From assembly GCA_017311315.1 (NCBI GenBank), contig CM029617.1:5469820-5533819 (forward strand): a DNA stretch of 64,000 bases, written 5' to 3'. Origin of the DNA: Dendrocalamus latiflorus (Eukaryota > Streptophyta > Magnoliopsida > Poales > Poaceae). This document shows, piece by piece, positions 23,254 through 35,500 of this stretch. The notes beneath the pieces were generated by a model, which saw nothing but the letters and a program-made list of their open reading frames with translations, was not told the origin of the DNA and made no database searches. A program made the translations under genes and the position numbers. Position 1 is the first letter of the stretch, and each line of letters starts with the position of its first letter.

Positions 23254-23482
23254 CTGAAACTCAAATTGGTTAGGCTATATAGCAAAGTAGAATGATATTA
23301 AAGGGAACATGCTTTTTTAAGAGTCTCATGAAGAAAAGGATTACAAGAAATAGCATACAGAATGAAAATCAAAATTATTTTTTTAATCTGAATTTCAACT
23401 TGAACCCTCTTGATGTTTATATATATATATATATATATATAGTATAAATAACAGGCCACAGGGGCACCATGGTGCCCAGACG

Positions 23483-23572
<90 letters not shown>

Positions 23573-26500
23573 TTCAAGTTCCATATAAAGGAAAGCAAAA
23601 AAAAAATACATCAATCTTGTGACAACCACTACAACCAAAAAGGTTCCTTACACTTCATGGTTGTAAAGACAAAAAATTTTACCAAAATCTGGGAAAAAAA
23701 GTCCTTGAAGTAGTCATTTGTCATTTCATTACATTTATAAGAAAGATAATACACATCATATAATGCAATGTCAACTGCCTAAACTAAATCACTCTACATA
23801 AATACATTGCTATAGAAAATAAGATCACAGAGCTGAACATACTTCAGTGGTGCTTTGAGAGCTTTGTTATGCCGTTCACGGATATTGCGAGCAAGATCAA
23901 TGATGGTCATCATCCGATTTACACTTTGCTCAACACGCTCATCTCTCTAAACCATGTGGGAAAAAGAGAACATAAATCTTAAGTAATTCTGATGGAATAA
24001 AACATAGTAAAGACTATTTAGATGGGAAAGAGTTACCTCCCCGGTTGTGGAAGGAAAACTGCAGAAATGAATGCTCTCCTCCGATTTATTTGACACTTTT
24101 CGCAGATTTTGATAGAGAACTTCCGTAAAGAAGGGCGTAAATGGAGCCATCGCCACACAAGTTGTCACAAGTGCCTACATTTCATGGATAAGATGTCTTA
24201 GAGAAGTGGAGAAAGAACCACCAAAAGGTACAGTGTGCATGATAGGGGATTATGAATACATAATGTACTTCAAAAAAATGTGATAGAAGGTATTTGGAGC
24301 AAGAAAAGATCATTCTAGAGGCTTAGAGTAACTTTCTTATCAAAGTTAAGCAAAAGAGCAGAGTAGCAACAAAATCATCACAATGCCGACTGGTGAAGCA
24401 GCCTACTTCCGGAAGTAATGGAGAGATACAAAAAAAATGCTATGAAGAAAGTGGCACATGAGCAACAGGTAAACACAAATAACTCTTGATACAGTCCTAG
24501 AAGGCAGGAACAGATGAAAATGCCAAAGAGGTTCGATATATGAGTATAGCATCGAAAGATATATTTTTTCATTAATCCATAGACAATTTGCAATATCGTC
24601 AACCAGCCAAAGTTGAAACAGTGAACTACTGGATATAAACTTACATGGTAGAGCGTTGAAAGAGAAATTCTGCAGTCTTCTTCTCCATTACGTCCTTTTA
24701 ACCGTTTGCGGTTGAATCGCACATATATATTAGTAAGATTGTCGATGTATTTTACCAAATATGGCACAACCTGCAAGGGTAGGAAAGCTAACAAATTACA
24801 TCAAGTTGCCATAACATGGAAAGAAGAACTGACATGTCCAGGGAACAAATATCCAGAGAAATATCTTAAGCATTAAACCGTGTAAAGCCGATATGCATCC
24901 ATCTCCTGGTGAACGAAGCTAACTAGACTTTCAGTTGCGGAGTTTATCCAGTGATCTAACACATTGGATGACTTCAGAAGTGCTTGATCAATCGGAGAAA
25001 ATGCTGCGAGACCCTCAACTTCAAGTCTCTTTGCATTTTGGACAAGAAATCTATAAGCATTATACCACGGAAGGAAGACATCTTTCACCTGGTCAATTTA
25101 AAACATGTTAAATTGAAGCAATGTCCTTAAGGAAACAGTATAATTGGAGCATTTGGTGATTCATATGATCTATATGCAGACTAGTTGCCTGACCATATGA
25201 TATAACGGAGCCCCAAAATATTGAAAATGGACACTTACAACACCATAAACACCACTCCTTTTGAATCGTAGAGACTCTGCACGTACAACTGGGGAATTTA
25301 TCAAATACAGCCTCAAAGCATCCTGGAAAGAAAAGAAAATTCAATTTAATTACAAATTCTAACTCAGACATACCATGCAATCACAAGCCTTAAAAAGTCG
25401 AAATGCATGTATCTTCAGATCAAACAATGGTACAGTATACACACTAAAGCATCAGTAATATAATGTGTGAAAACTGAAAAATGAATAATAGTCATTTACT
25501 TGTTCAAAGAAACACCACATACCGCTCCGTATTCATTAATGACTTCTACGGGTGAAGGGAAATTCTTTTTACTCTTGCTCATTTTCTTACCATCCTCGGC
25601 CAAGACAAGACCATTGCATATAAGATTCTTAAATGCAGGCTTCCCAAATAATGCTGTTGATAACACCATCAGAGTATAGAACCTGCAGGATGATGTCAAA
25701 TCATAAAGGTGAAATTCATATCTAGCATTAATGATTAGGACATGAAGCAAAGTATTGTTATGAATATTGTGTGTATTGATATGAGACCCAAAGGGTCATA
25801 TATATAGGAGAGTACAAGAGGATATGCCATATAGAGATAAGGCATATATGGAATAGAATACAAACTCTATATCCTAATACAACTCTATCTCCAATACCCT
25901 TAACACCCCCACAAATGCAAGGCGTATGCAATAGCATTGCATTTGAAAAAAGGGTTAATACTAAAACAAGAAATATCCAACATCCGAGTCGTGATAAAGT
26001 CGTCGTTGCGTGCAGTCGTTGAATAAACTGTCAAATCAAGCCGAAGAAGAATAGATAGAAGCATGACGGCACAGATCGAAGCCTGAAACGGCGGCGGCGC
26101 AGTGCACAAAAAGCGCAACGGAGGCGCGGTGCAGAAGAAGCGCGGCGGCCTTAAAAACTCGGGGCGGCGGCTCAAAGAGAAGCGGCGGCATCATAAAGAT
26201 TTCTACGATCTGCAGCGGCTCAAGGAAAAGAGCAGCGGCTGCTGCCATGCAAAAGAAAATTCCTACACTTCTATGACTGAATAAAATTTGTGGACTCGTA
26301 CGGCTTGGACGAACTAAATTTTAAAGACTACGGATTTGGATGGACGCAACGGAAGACACAAAGGAAAAATAACTGAAGACCGACTAAAATGCGACTAATA
26401 CTGAGCGGCGGATGGATGCAACAGCACCAGACAAGAGAACACCCCCATAAACGACGCTGCGAGCCGGTCCGGTCAAATAGCCAGAGGAGACCGGTGAAGC

Positions 26501-29500
26501 TTCACGAGGGAAGAGACCCTGCGGGCGAGATCGCACCAGATGAGTCCACTGCGCCAGGCTCACCTCACCACACAAGAGATCCGTGCGAAAGAGGAGCGAG
26601 TGGAGAGGCGGCGACCCTCGGGCGACGGCTCGGCTAGAGGCTCCTCCGACAGATCCGTGCGGCGGGGCCAGGCGGCGGAAGAAGCACCACGGCGGGAGGC
26701 GGCGGCTGCCAGCTGCAGGGCAGGAGGAGGCAGCGCGCCCGTAGGAGGAGCCGGCACAGTCAGAGGGACGGCAGGAGGAGGCGGCGCAGGCAAGCAGGCC
26801 GAGTGGCGTCCCCAGGGGCCAGAGGCGACCGGATGTGGTGCTGGGGCGGAGACGCGGGCGCCGCGGCTGGGAGGCGGCGGCGTCCAAAGGCGTCTGCGCG
26901 GGCGCGGAGGCGCAGGCACGGCAGCCGAAGGAGGCGGCGACTTGGAGGGCGGCGACGGCTGAACGCGGCGAGGCGCGGGCGCGTCTGACGGCGAATCCGG
27001 CGGCGGAGAGCGGAGACAGCTGGCGGCCGGGAGATGGCCAAGCCGCGACGCAAAGACGGCGACCACAACGACCGCGAGCGGTCGGATCGAGCTCGGTGCG
27101 AAGTTCCCCGAGACAGCGGCGCCCCAATCCAGATCGGATCTGGCCCGGAGGCGACCGGATCCGTGCGGAGGCGGTCGTATCCCGGCGACGAGGCGGACGA
27201 GTGCGACCGCGACCGCGACGACGCTTTGGCTTCCGGTCGTGGACATATTCACGGCGGCGAACGCGCAAGAGGCGACGACGACCTGATGCAGAGGCTGCCG
27301 GATCCGGCGGTGAGTCGTTGTCGTTGAGCAGCCCATCAAGATGGCCGCCCCCGGGAGAGGAGATCGATCCTCCCGGGGGCAACAGCAGCGGAAGTAGATC
27401 GGTTAGGGTTTTAACCTAAGCTCTGATACCATGTTATGAATATTGTGTGTATTGATATGAGACCCAAAGGGTCATATATATAGGAGAGTACAAGAGGATA
27501 TGCCATATAGAGATAAGGCATATATGGAATAGAATACAAACTCTATATCCTAATACAACTCTATCTCCAATACCCTTAACAAGTATATTAGTTAGGATCA
27601 GGGTTCAAAAAACCACCGCCGGTAACCAAAAAAACCAGGCTGGACTGGTATGGAAAATCCCGGCCGAAAATTTTCAAATGACATTTTGAATTTGTGACTG
27701 CATAATGCAGTTCCTAGGTTGGTTTAGACATTGTTTATGATAGATTAGCTATTGTAGGAAGTAAAAATGGATGAATTATTGTCCTACCATGCCTACACGT
27801 ATTGTACGCAATGTAAATTGCAAAGTGCAGCAGCATGTGCTAGGTAGTACAGCTAGTTTGATTATTGGCAAACAGGTTGTGCAGCATGTGCTGGAAAGCA
27901 CATTGGATGCTTGCCTTTGCACTGTTTTGCAGCACTTTAGCACTAAAGAAAATGCAGCAGCAGCAGCCAGGGGAGAAGAGAGCAGCAGCCAGGGGAGAAA
28001 AGAGGAGCAGCTGCAGCAGATTGTAGGGGAGAAGAGGAGCAGCAGCAGCAGCAGCACGCTAGGGAAGAAGAGGAGCAGCTGCAGCAGCACGCTAGGGGAG
28101 GAGAGCAGCAGCAGCAAATAGAAGAAGAGCAGCAGCAGGCCAGCAGCTAGATCTGAGTTTGTGTCCATCTCTTTCACTCTTTTGCTCTTCTTGTTCTGTT
28201 TGGTCAATGAAAAATATATAACAATGAAACTCAATGCTGAACTTGTAATTGTTCCCGAAGATGACTGGGTGATAGTGCCTCTAACAAAGAAAACAAATTA
28301 CTTAAAGGAAACATCATTAATCATTTAGCACTTAGCAATGGATCATGTAACAAAGAAATGCAGTAGTTTCTATAAGGAACCATTCACATGAATATCAAAG
28401 AGATATCATTGAAGTTAGTGAGAATTCACCAATCTTTGGTGAGTGGGTTTGCTCAACGTATTTCAAGACAAGACTTCCAATAAAAAACACTCTATCATGT
28501 CTGTTGCAGACTAATGCAGTGTTTCTTTTATGCTACAGACCTTATAGGAAATTCGACTAATACCAGAACAAATAATTCGACTAATGTTGCTGCATGATAT
28601 TGTAGGTGATGGCAGCTAAAATATAAATGTTTGGGAGCATGGAGAGAGACTAGGAGGTGCTGGGTGGAAGTGATATGCTGTGGATTGGATCGTAGGTTGT
28701 AGTGTGGATGAGGGTTGGGGTGTTTGTGTGGGGATACTTGCCGGGAAGACGTCATGATGGCGACTCCCTGACCCGGACGGGAAGAAGGGATGCAGACGGG
28801 ATGAGAAGAGCAAAGGAGATAGATAAGGAAGGTAATTCTGTTTGCCCATCTATTATTCAGTGCTCCCCTTATAACGTGAGGAGTCTTACCTAACAAATCT
28901 CAACCAACAAGGAAATAGTCTTGCGGAAAGGTAACTAACAATCTTGGAGATAAAGGAAATACCTAATTTGGAAACTAATCAAATCCTGCATGACTATTCC
29001 TTATCCAGCGAAGCTGCTGGCGGCTGTGGCATGGCCGACCCAGGCTGCTCATCCGTTGCTGCGTTTCCATCCATGGCCCGGCGCTGGTATACTTTCCCAA
29101 ATCGTCCAGTGAGCGTATCTGCAACATTTCTCCCCCTGAAGCAACAGCTCGTCCTCGATCTAAAATTGAGGGTGGGCTTCACGGAAATCCTCCAAAGGCT
29201 CCCACGTAGCATCCGTGTACGGAAGACCTTTCTAATGGACGAGAATTTCCCATATCTGTCATGGGCGTGGGCCTTGGACTGCTGCTGCGACGCGGCGGCG
29301 GTCGCGGTTTCGACTTAGGTGCGGATGCGTGACAAGAAAAGCGGGGCACAGTGGCGGCAGGAAACGGAAGAGCGACGGCCGCCGGCAGATGAGTTCAGTG
29401 CTTCGAGTTGAGGCGACTGGAGGGGCCAATTTTCTTACGTGTGCCTCCGCAGATCGCGCAGCAACAACTACCTGTGCCTTCTCCTTTGCTGCCACAATCT

Positions 29501-32500
29501 TCTCCAAGATGGCATGTATGTTGAAGAAGACGTCTGCCATCTCCTTGTTGATGCTGGCTATCTTGTTGGCATTAGCCTTTATCGTGGCCAACAACTCAGC
29601 AGCAGGAACCATGGTAGCAGAAGTCGTGGAAAAGGATCGATTGCTTTGATACCAAGTTGTCATGGGTGAACACCACCAAGAGAATGGCCGGATGGTGTCG
29701 GCATACAAGGAGAGAGAGACTATAGATGAGGAAGACTTTGTTACTTCTCTGCTTGGTTCCAATAACATATGGCAGCCCCCTTATATAGATGGGCTCCTCC
29801 TAACAAATAGAATCTAATCTCAATCATATCTCTACAAATATAGAAACTAATATTATATCTCTAATTATATCTCTAACAAAAGGAAACTAATCTCTAACTC
29901 AAATAGAAACTAATCTCTACTTTCTAATAATGAACCAGCTAGGTCCAAGGCCCACACCCATGACAGGTCTACTCGACAGATTTAGGAGTACTTGCGTGAG
30001 CGATACCAGCAGAGCAGTGATTCTCAGTTCTTTTTGCTTCAGCGTGAGTTGGAGACGCTTCGCCAGGGAGATTTTTCCGTTGACTTTTTTCGGGTCCTGG
30101 CAAGTCTCTGGCGCCAGATAGATGAGCTAGCCTCTCCACTTTATCAGGAGTGTCACAAAGTGCAGAAGGCGGATCATGATCGCCTTCACCTTTGTGACTT
30201 CATCTGCTGCCTTCGCCCAGAGTTTGAGCCTATCAGAGCTCAGCTGCTGAGCCGCTCTCCACGGTCAACCGTTACAGAGGCCCTTTTGACGCTTCGGGCT
30301 AAAGAGTTTCGTCTCGGGTTAGCAACACAGTCTGTTCCGACTATGCTTGTTGCCCCTTCTTCGACTACGACAATAATATCTGTTTCGACTATGGCCTCTC
30401 CCCAAGTGCCTGTCTCCGCCCTGTTCTCGCGCCAACTGGAGTTCAGTGCAACTACTGCAAGAACTTCGGGCACGACTACTAGAGTTGTGCGGTGCGGAAA
30501 AAGCGGAACAAAGCATGTGGGGGTGGGCGACCAAAGGGGGGCTGGGAGGCCCTTCACAAGAGGACAGACCAGCTCATCAGTTTCTGCTCAGAAAGGTGAC
30601 TCTGTTCAGCAGCTCTCTCACAGCTCAGCAGGTTCTGCCAGTCTAGCTTAGACATCTCCAGGTACCTCTTGGGTTCTAGATTCTGATGTCTCCTTTCACA
30701 TAACATCGAACTCCACATCTCTCACTTCAGTACAACCTCTTGATTTTCCTATCTCTGTTCAGACAGCCGACGATACATTCTTGTCTGTCAGCTGTCAGGG
30801 CATTCTTTTGTCTACTGACTTTTCTGCTCCATCTATTTCTCATGCTCCCCAGCTTACCATGTAGCTTATTTCGGTGGGACAGCTCACTGATCTTGGTTGT
30901 ATGGTTGTTTTTGACTCACTTGTTTCATCCAGGATCGACAGATAGGATCGGTACTTGGGACTGGCCTGCATCGTAGGGATCGTCAGGGTCTCTACATTCT
31001 CGATCGCCTCCACCTTCTGTCCACTTCAGTTGCTCCTACCACGTCTGCCTCTATCGCCACTACTGCCACTACCTCTGAAGCTTTTGCACAGTGGCATTAC
31101 CGTTTAGGACACCTGTGTGGATCCCGTCTTTCTTCATTAGTTCATCAGGGTGTTCTTCGACGTGTTACTGTTAATACGTTAATGTTTCGTCAGGGTTGTA
31201 AGCTGAGCAAGCAGCTACAACTTCCTTATCATTCTAGTGAGTCCATGTCTTTTTGTCCTTTTGATTTAGTTCATTCAGATGTATGGGGACCTGCACCTAT
31301 TATCTCAAAAGGCAGGTATAAATTTTATGTAATTTTCATTGATGATTATTCCCGTTTCACTTGGCTTTTCCCTATGTCTAATCGTGGTCAATTTCTTGCG
31401 ATATATCGTAGCTTTGCGCGATGGTTCGTACTCAGTTTGAGTTCTCTATCCGTATTTTTCGCTGTGATTCTGCTGAAGTACTGTTCTGGTGCCTTCAAGC
31501 AATTTCTTTCTGAGCAGGGCACTCTTTTCTAGTCTTCTTGTCCTAGTTCCCATGCTCAGAATGAGGTTGCTGAACGCAAGCATTGTCATTTGCTTGAGAC
31601 TGCTCGCATTCTTCTCCTTTCCTCTCACGTTCCACCACAGTTCTGGGCGGAGGCTGTTTCTACGGCTGCATATCTCATCAATATGCAGCCTTCCACTCCT
31701 CTTAAGGATGTTAGCCCTATAGAGTGTCTCTACTCTAGAGCCCCCAGTACAGCCACCTTCGTGTTTTTGGCTGTACCTGTTTTGTTCTACTGCAGCCTCG
31801 TGAGCGCACCAGACTGTCAGCCCAGTCAATTGAGTGTATGTTTCTTAGGTACAGTTCTGAGCATACGGGTTATCACTGCTATGATCCTTCTGCTTGACGG
31901 ATCAGGATCTCACAAGACATTGTCTTTGATGAATCTCGACTTTTCTTCTATCAAGATTCAGCTCCTCATCCTGCTTCCAACATCGAGACGATCTCCTGGT
32001 TGTCTCTCCCTGACTCTTCACCCATTTCTCCCCTTTCACAGCCTTCCTCTAGCCTGTCTCCAGTGGTTCCTTTTGTACCTTCACCTCCTGTGTTGCCTTC
32101 TGCAGCACCACCGTCTTGTTTCTCTGGGGTGCACTACTCCAACGTCCTTGTTCTTCACCAGACTCTTTTGGTATCTTGCCAACACCGACATTTGATTCCT
32201 CTGATGATGCTCCTCGTTATGCCCTTCATGACTGGACATCCCTTCGACCTCCTGATCGTCTTAGTTTTACTTCGACCGCTCATGCTCTCTTTATCATTGA
32301 GCCTAGTTCTCATCATGAGGTTGCTTCTCATTTTGAGTGGCAGCTCGCTATGGCAGATCCTGATGCTCTTAGACGTACGGAGACTTGGGATATTGTATCG
32401 ATGCCTGTGCATGCTCGTCCTATCACGTGCAAGTAGGTGTACAAGATTAAGACTAGGTCTGATGGTACTGCTGAGCGCTACAAGGCTCGTCTTGTGGCTC

Positions 32501-35500
32501 GTGGCTTCCAGCAGGAGTATAGTCATGATTACGATGAGACGTTTACACCTGTTGCCCATATGACCACTGTTCGCACTCTTGTTGCGGTTGCTTCTAATCG
32601 CCGGTGGTCTATCTCTCAGCTGGATGTTAAGAATGCATTCCTTAATGGTATTTTGCATGAGGAGATTTACATGCAGCCACCACCTGGATATTCTATTCCA
32701 GATGGCCATGTTTGTCGTCTTCGTCGTGCTCTTTATGGCCTCAAACAGGCCCTTCGTGCCTGGTTTGCGCGTTTCACCTCAATGACTACCGCTATCGGTT
32801 TCACTGCCAGTGCCCACGATCCTGCTCTTTTTGTCCATGTCTCACCTCGAGGTAGGACACTACTTCTTCTATATGTGGATGATATGCTCATTACTGGTGA
32901 CGATTCCTCATCACATACGTGAAGAAGCATCTCAGTAAGCAGTTTCTAATGACTGATCTTGGTTTGCTTACGTACTTCCTTGGGATTGAGGTTTCTTCCA
33001 TGCCTGAGGGTTACTACCTCTCCCAGCAGAAGTATGTCCAGGATCTTGATCAGTCTGGTCTGATTGATACTCGCACTGCTGAGACTCCTGTGGAGCTCTC
33101 CCTTCAGCTTCGTGTTACTAATGGTGATCTCCTTGATGATCCTACCCGTTATCGCCATCTTGTTGGGAGTCTGGTATATCTTATGAGCACTCGCCCTGAT
33201 ATTGCTCATGCGGTTCATATCTTAGTTCATAGCTAGTCCTACTCATCTTCACTACAATCACCTCCTTCGTGTTCTTCGCTACTTACGTGGGACAATCTCT
33301 CGTCGCTTGTTTTTCCCTAGCTCCACCTCACTACAGCTTCAGGCGTACTCTGATGCGACCTGGGCTTAGTGATCCTTCTGATCGTCGTTCTCTTTCTGTT
33401 TACTGTGTTTTTCTTGGCTCCTTGATTGCCTGGAAGACAAAGAAGCAGGGTACAGTTTCCCGCTCGAGTGCAGAGGCTGAGTTGAGAGCTATGGCAACAG
33501 TGACAATAGAGATTACTTGGTTGACATGGCTACTTGCAGACTTTGGAGTACCTGTGAGGGGACCTACGACACTTATGTCTAACAGTACAGGTACTATCAG
33601 TATTGCGGTGATCTAGTGAAGCATGAGCTCACCAAGCACATTGGTGTGGATGCTTCATACACTCGCTCACAGGTGCAGGAGGGAGTACTTGCTCTACAGT
33701 TTGTGCCATCAGAGTTACAGCTTGCTGACTTCTTCACGAAGCCACAAACTAGAGTACAACATTTGTATTTTCTCTCCAAACTCAGTATGTGTGATCCACC
33801 ATGAGTTTGAGGGGGTGTTAAGGATAAGAATAGGAATGTTGTTCTTATCCTTATATGCCTTGGTTCTTTATCTGTATATGGCATATTCCTCTGTATATTC
33901 CCTTGTACTCCCTATATATATTGCCCTTTGGGCCTTATGAATATACACACAATATTCATAACAGTGGGAAGCGATGAAGAGAAACTCAGCCATCTGATTA
34001 AGTGGAGTACCAATAGTCTAGGGATAGTAGCTCTTCGCCATCTGATGATGCTGCTGATGGTGGGACAACTCATGATCAAGTAAAGACCAACAAAACACAT
34101 GTCAACCATTGGAATTCACCTGCGAGAAAATTTTCACATATGCTATCCAGGATGAAGACCATGGTTGTCGTGCATCAAAAATAATCAATAGGACCTACAT
34201 GAGGGCTAAGGATCGCCAACGAGATCATTCTCGACCACAAGACTTCTTTCTACGCATCCCATGGTAGCTCAAACTCTTTTCCGACTTATGGACGTCGAGA
34301 TGCCAACCTACTACCTTCTGGTGATGATTCTCATTCATTCTCGAACATCTTTTCTCATCCTACTTACCATTATGGAAATCAAGTCAATATAAGAATTGTT
34401 TACTAGTGAGCGGAATCTGCATACTACCAACAAGTTTATAATCATTGGGTATAGTATGCCCACCCAACATACACTTGGGATCAATATAAAGCGCACATAG
34501 CTAATTCTAAAAGATTTATCCTAATTGATAACAATGAGTATATTGCACAACATTCGCGTTTCTCAACAATGTATTGCTACGAATTGGTACTCCATTATTG
34601 TTTTCAGTATGCTACTCAAGTTATGCCCAACAAACTCAACTTATCATTCATACCATTAACTTAGGTGTTCATTATTTTAAATGCTTCACGGCACTTAGAG
34701 GAGAGGGTTTCACTACATGGTCAAGGTAGTAACGAGCAATTTTTATGTACAACTTGACGTCTTGTTACTTCATTAAACACTTTCTATTTAATATTTGCAT
34801 TATTTAAATTTCTAATGACCCATAACCGGTTTTTCCGATTTCTGACCGGCTACCACCCCCCAAACCGCCCCTAATTCAAATTTTGGTTTGTCAAATTCAG
34901 CCGGTTTTTCCCGTAACCGGCCCCCCGGCGGGATTAGATCCGGTTCCGATATTTCTAACCTTTGTTGGGATTGCAGATTTTTAGTACCATATACATTCTA
35001 GACCATAATAAATGAGGATTCTACCATTATCAGCAGCAGGAACTGCACACTCTTTTTGCTCACCAAAATCTCAAAAAAGAACGGTGATGGCAACAGTAGA
35101 GCATGACAGTATTTAATAAATGAAACCAGATCATCGCTACAAAGGCACCCAAGGACAAACATCAAATAACATATCATTTTTTCCAAAAAAAAAAAGGATC
35201 GTCAAACACCATTGAACAAAAAAACATAGGGTACCAGAGACGCTGCCAACAGACATAATTCATGTTAATTTTATAATCATAATTCATGAATAACAGATCA
35301 TGCCTTCTGGTCAGGCAAACAGGATTTCAAGCCAAGTAGTGTAAAGAATTAGGAGTACATGGCTCTAAATCAAATGCAGTAACTTAATTTAGGTCTCAAG
35401 CAGTTCTTGTGAATTTACTTGTGTTAACGGTTAAAACCCTCTCTCATGATTAGTATAAATATGCCACAAGGAACAATGTATATGGTATATAATAATAAAA

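Larger units (their letters stand above)
25756..27581 (-). mobile_element. Short-LTR non-autonomous copia-type element A
   Basis: Two LTRs of exactly 150 bp (25756-25905 and 27432-27581) appear identical base for base, flanked by AGTAT (25751-25755 and 27582-27586). In - orientation the 5' LTR ends CATAACA and is followed by TGGTATCAGAGC, the initiator-Met tRNA primer site. A C-rich tract (a purine tract on the - strand) borders the other LTR. The interior is 1.5 kb, very GC-rich at 26400-27400, and encodes no retroelement protein. The identical LTRs indicate a recent insertion. It sits in the 9.9-kb IleRS intron, in the same orientation as the gene. Confidence 0.92.
29937..33963 (+). mobile_element. 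Degenerate Ty1/copia element, 5' LTR missing
   Basis: + strand order: gag, GAG-preintegrase, integrase, reverse transcriptase, RNase H, purine tract (GAGTTTGAGGGGG) and a 148-bp 3' LTR (33816-33963). No 5' LTR is found upstream; the gag start abuts the chromovirus remnant, which probably inserted there. The 3' LTR shares its end blocks (TGTTAAGG, CTTGTACTC, TATATATTG, CCTTTGGGCCT, ATATTCATAACA) with the LTRs of elements A and B, so this is a candidate relative of their autonomous partner. Confidence 0.85.
27599..34963. mobile_element. hAT-like element with nested retrotransposon remnants
   Basis: The left end CAGGGTTCAAAAAACCACCG resembles the terminus of the hAT at 18292. The right end, at 34963, is TTTCTAACCTTT preceded by CCGGTTCCGATA. 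Flanking octamers are GTTAGGAT (27591-27598) and GTTGGGAT (34964-34971), 7 of 8 matching. Subterminal CCGGTAACC-type motifs occur at both ends (27618-27630, 34825-34945). Its own interior may include 27700-28600 and 33964-34800, where I recognise no transposase. It is inserted 17 bp from element A. Confidence 0.65.

Noticed and set aside
26384..27382. 332-codon - strand ORF inside element A
   Set aside because: The region is very GC-rich and open in several frames on both strands at once. The translation is Arg/Pro/Ser-rich with no domain. I treat it as non-coding cargo.
27776..28234. Leucine-rich ORF on the - strand
   Set aside because: Produced by CAG/AGC simple repeats.
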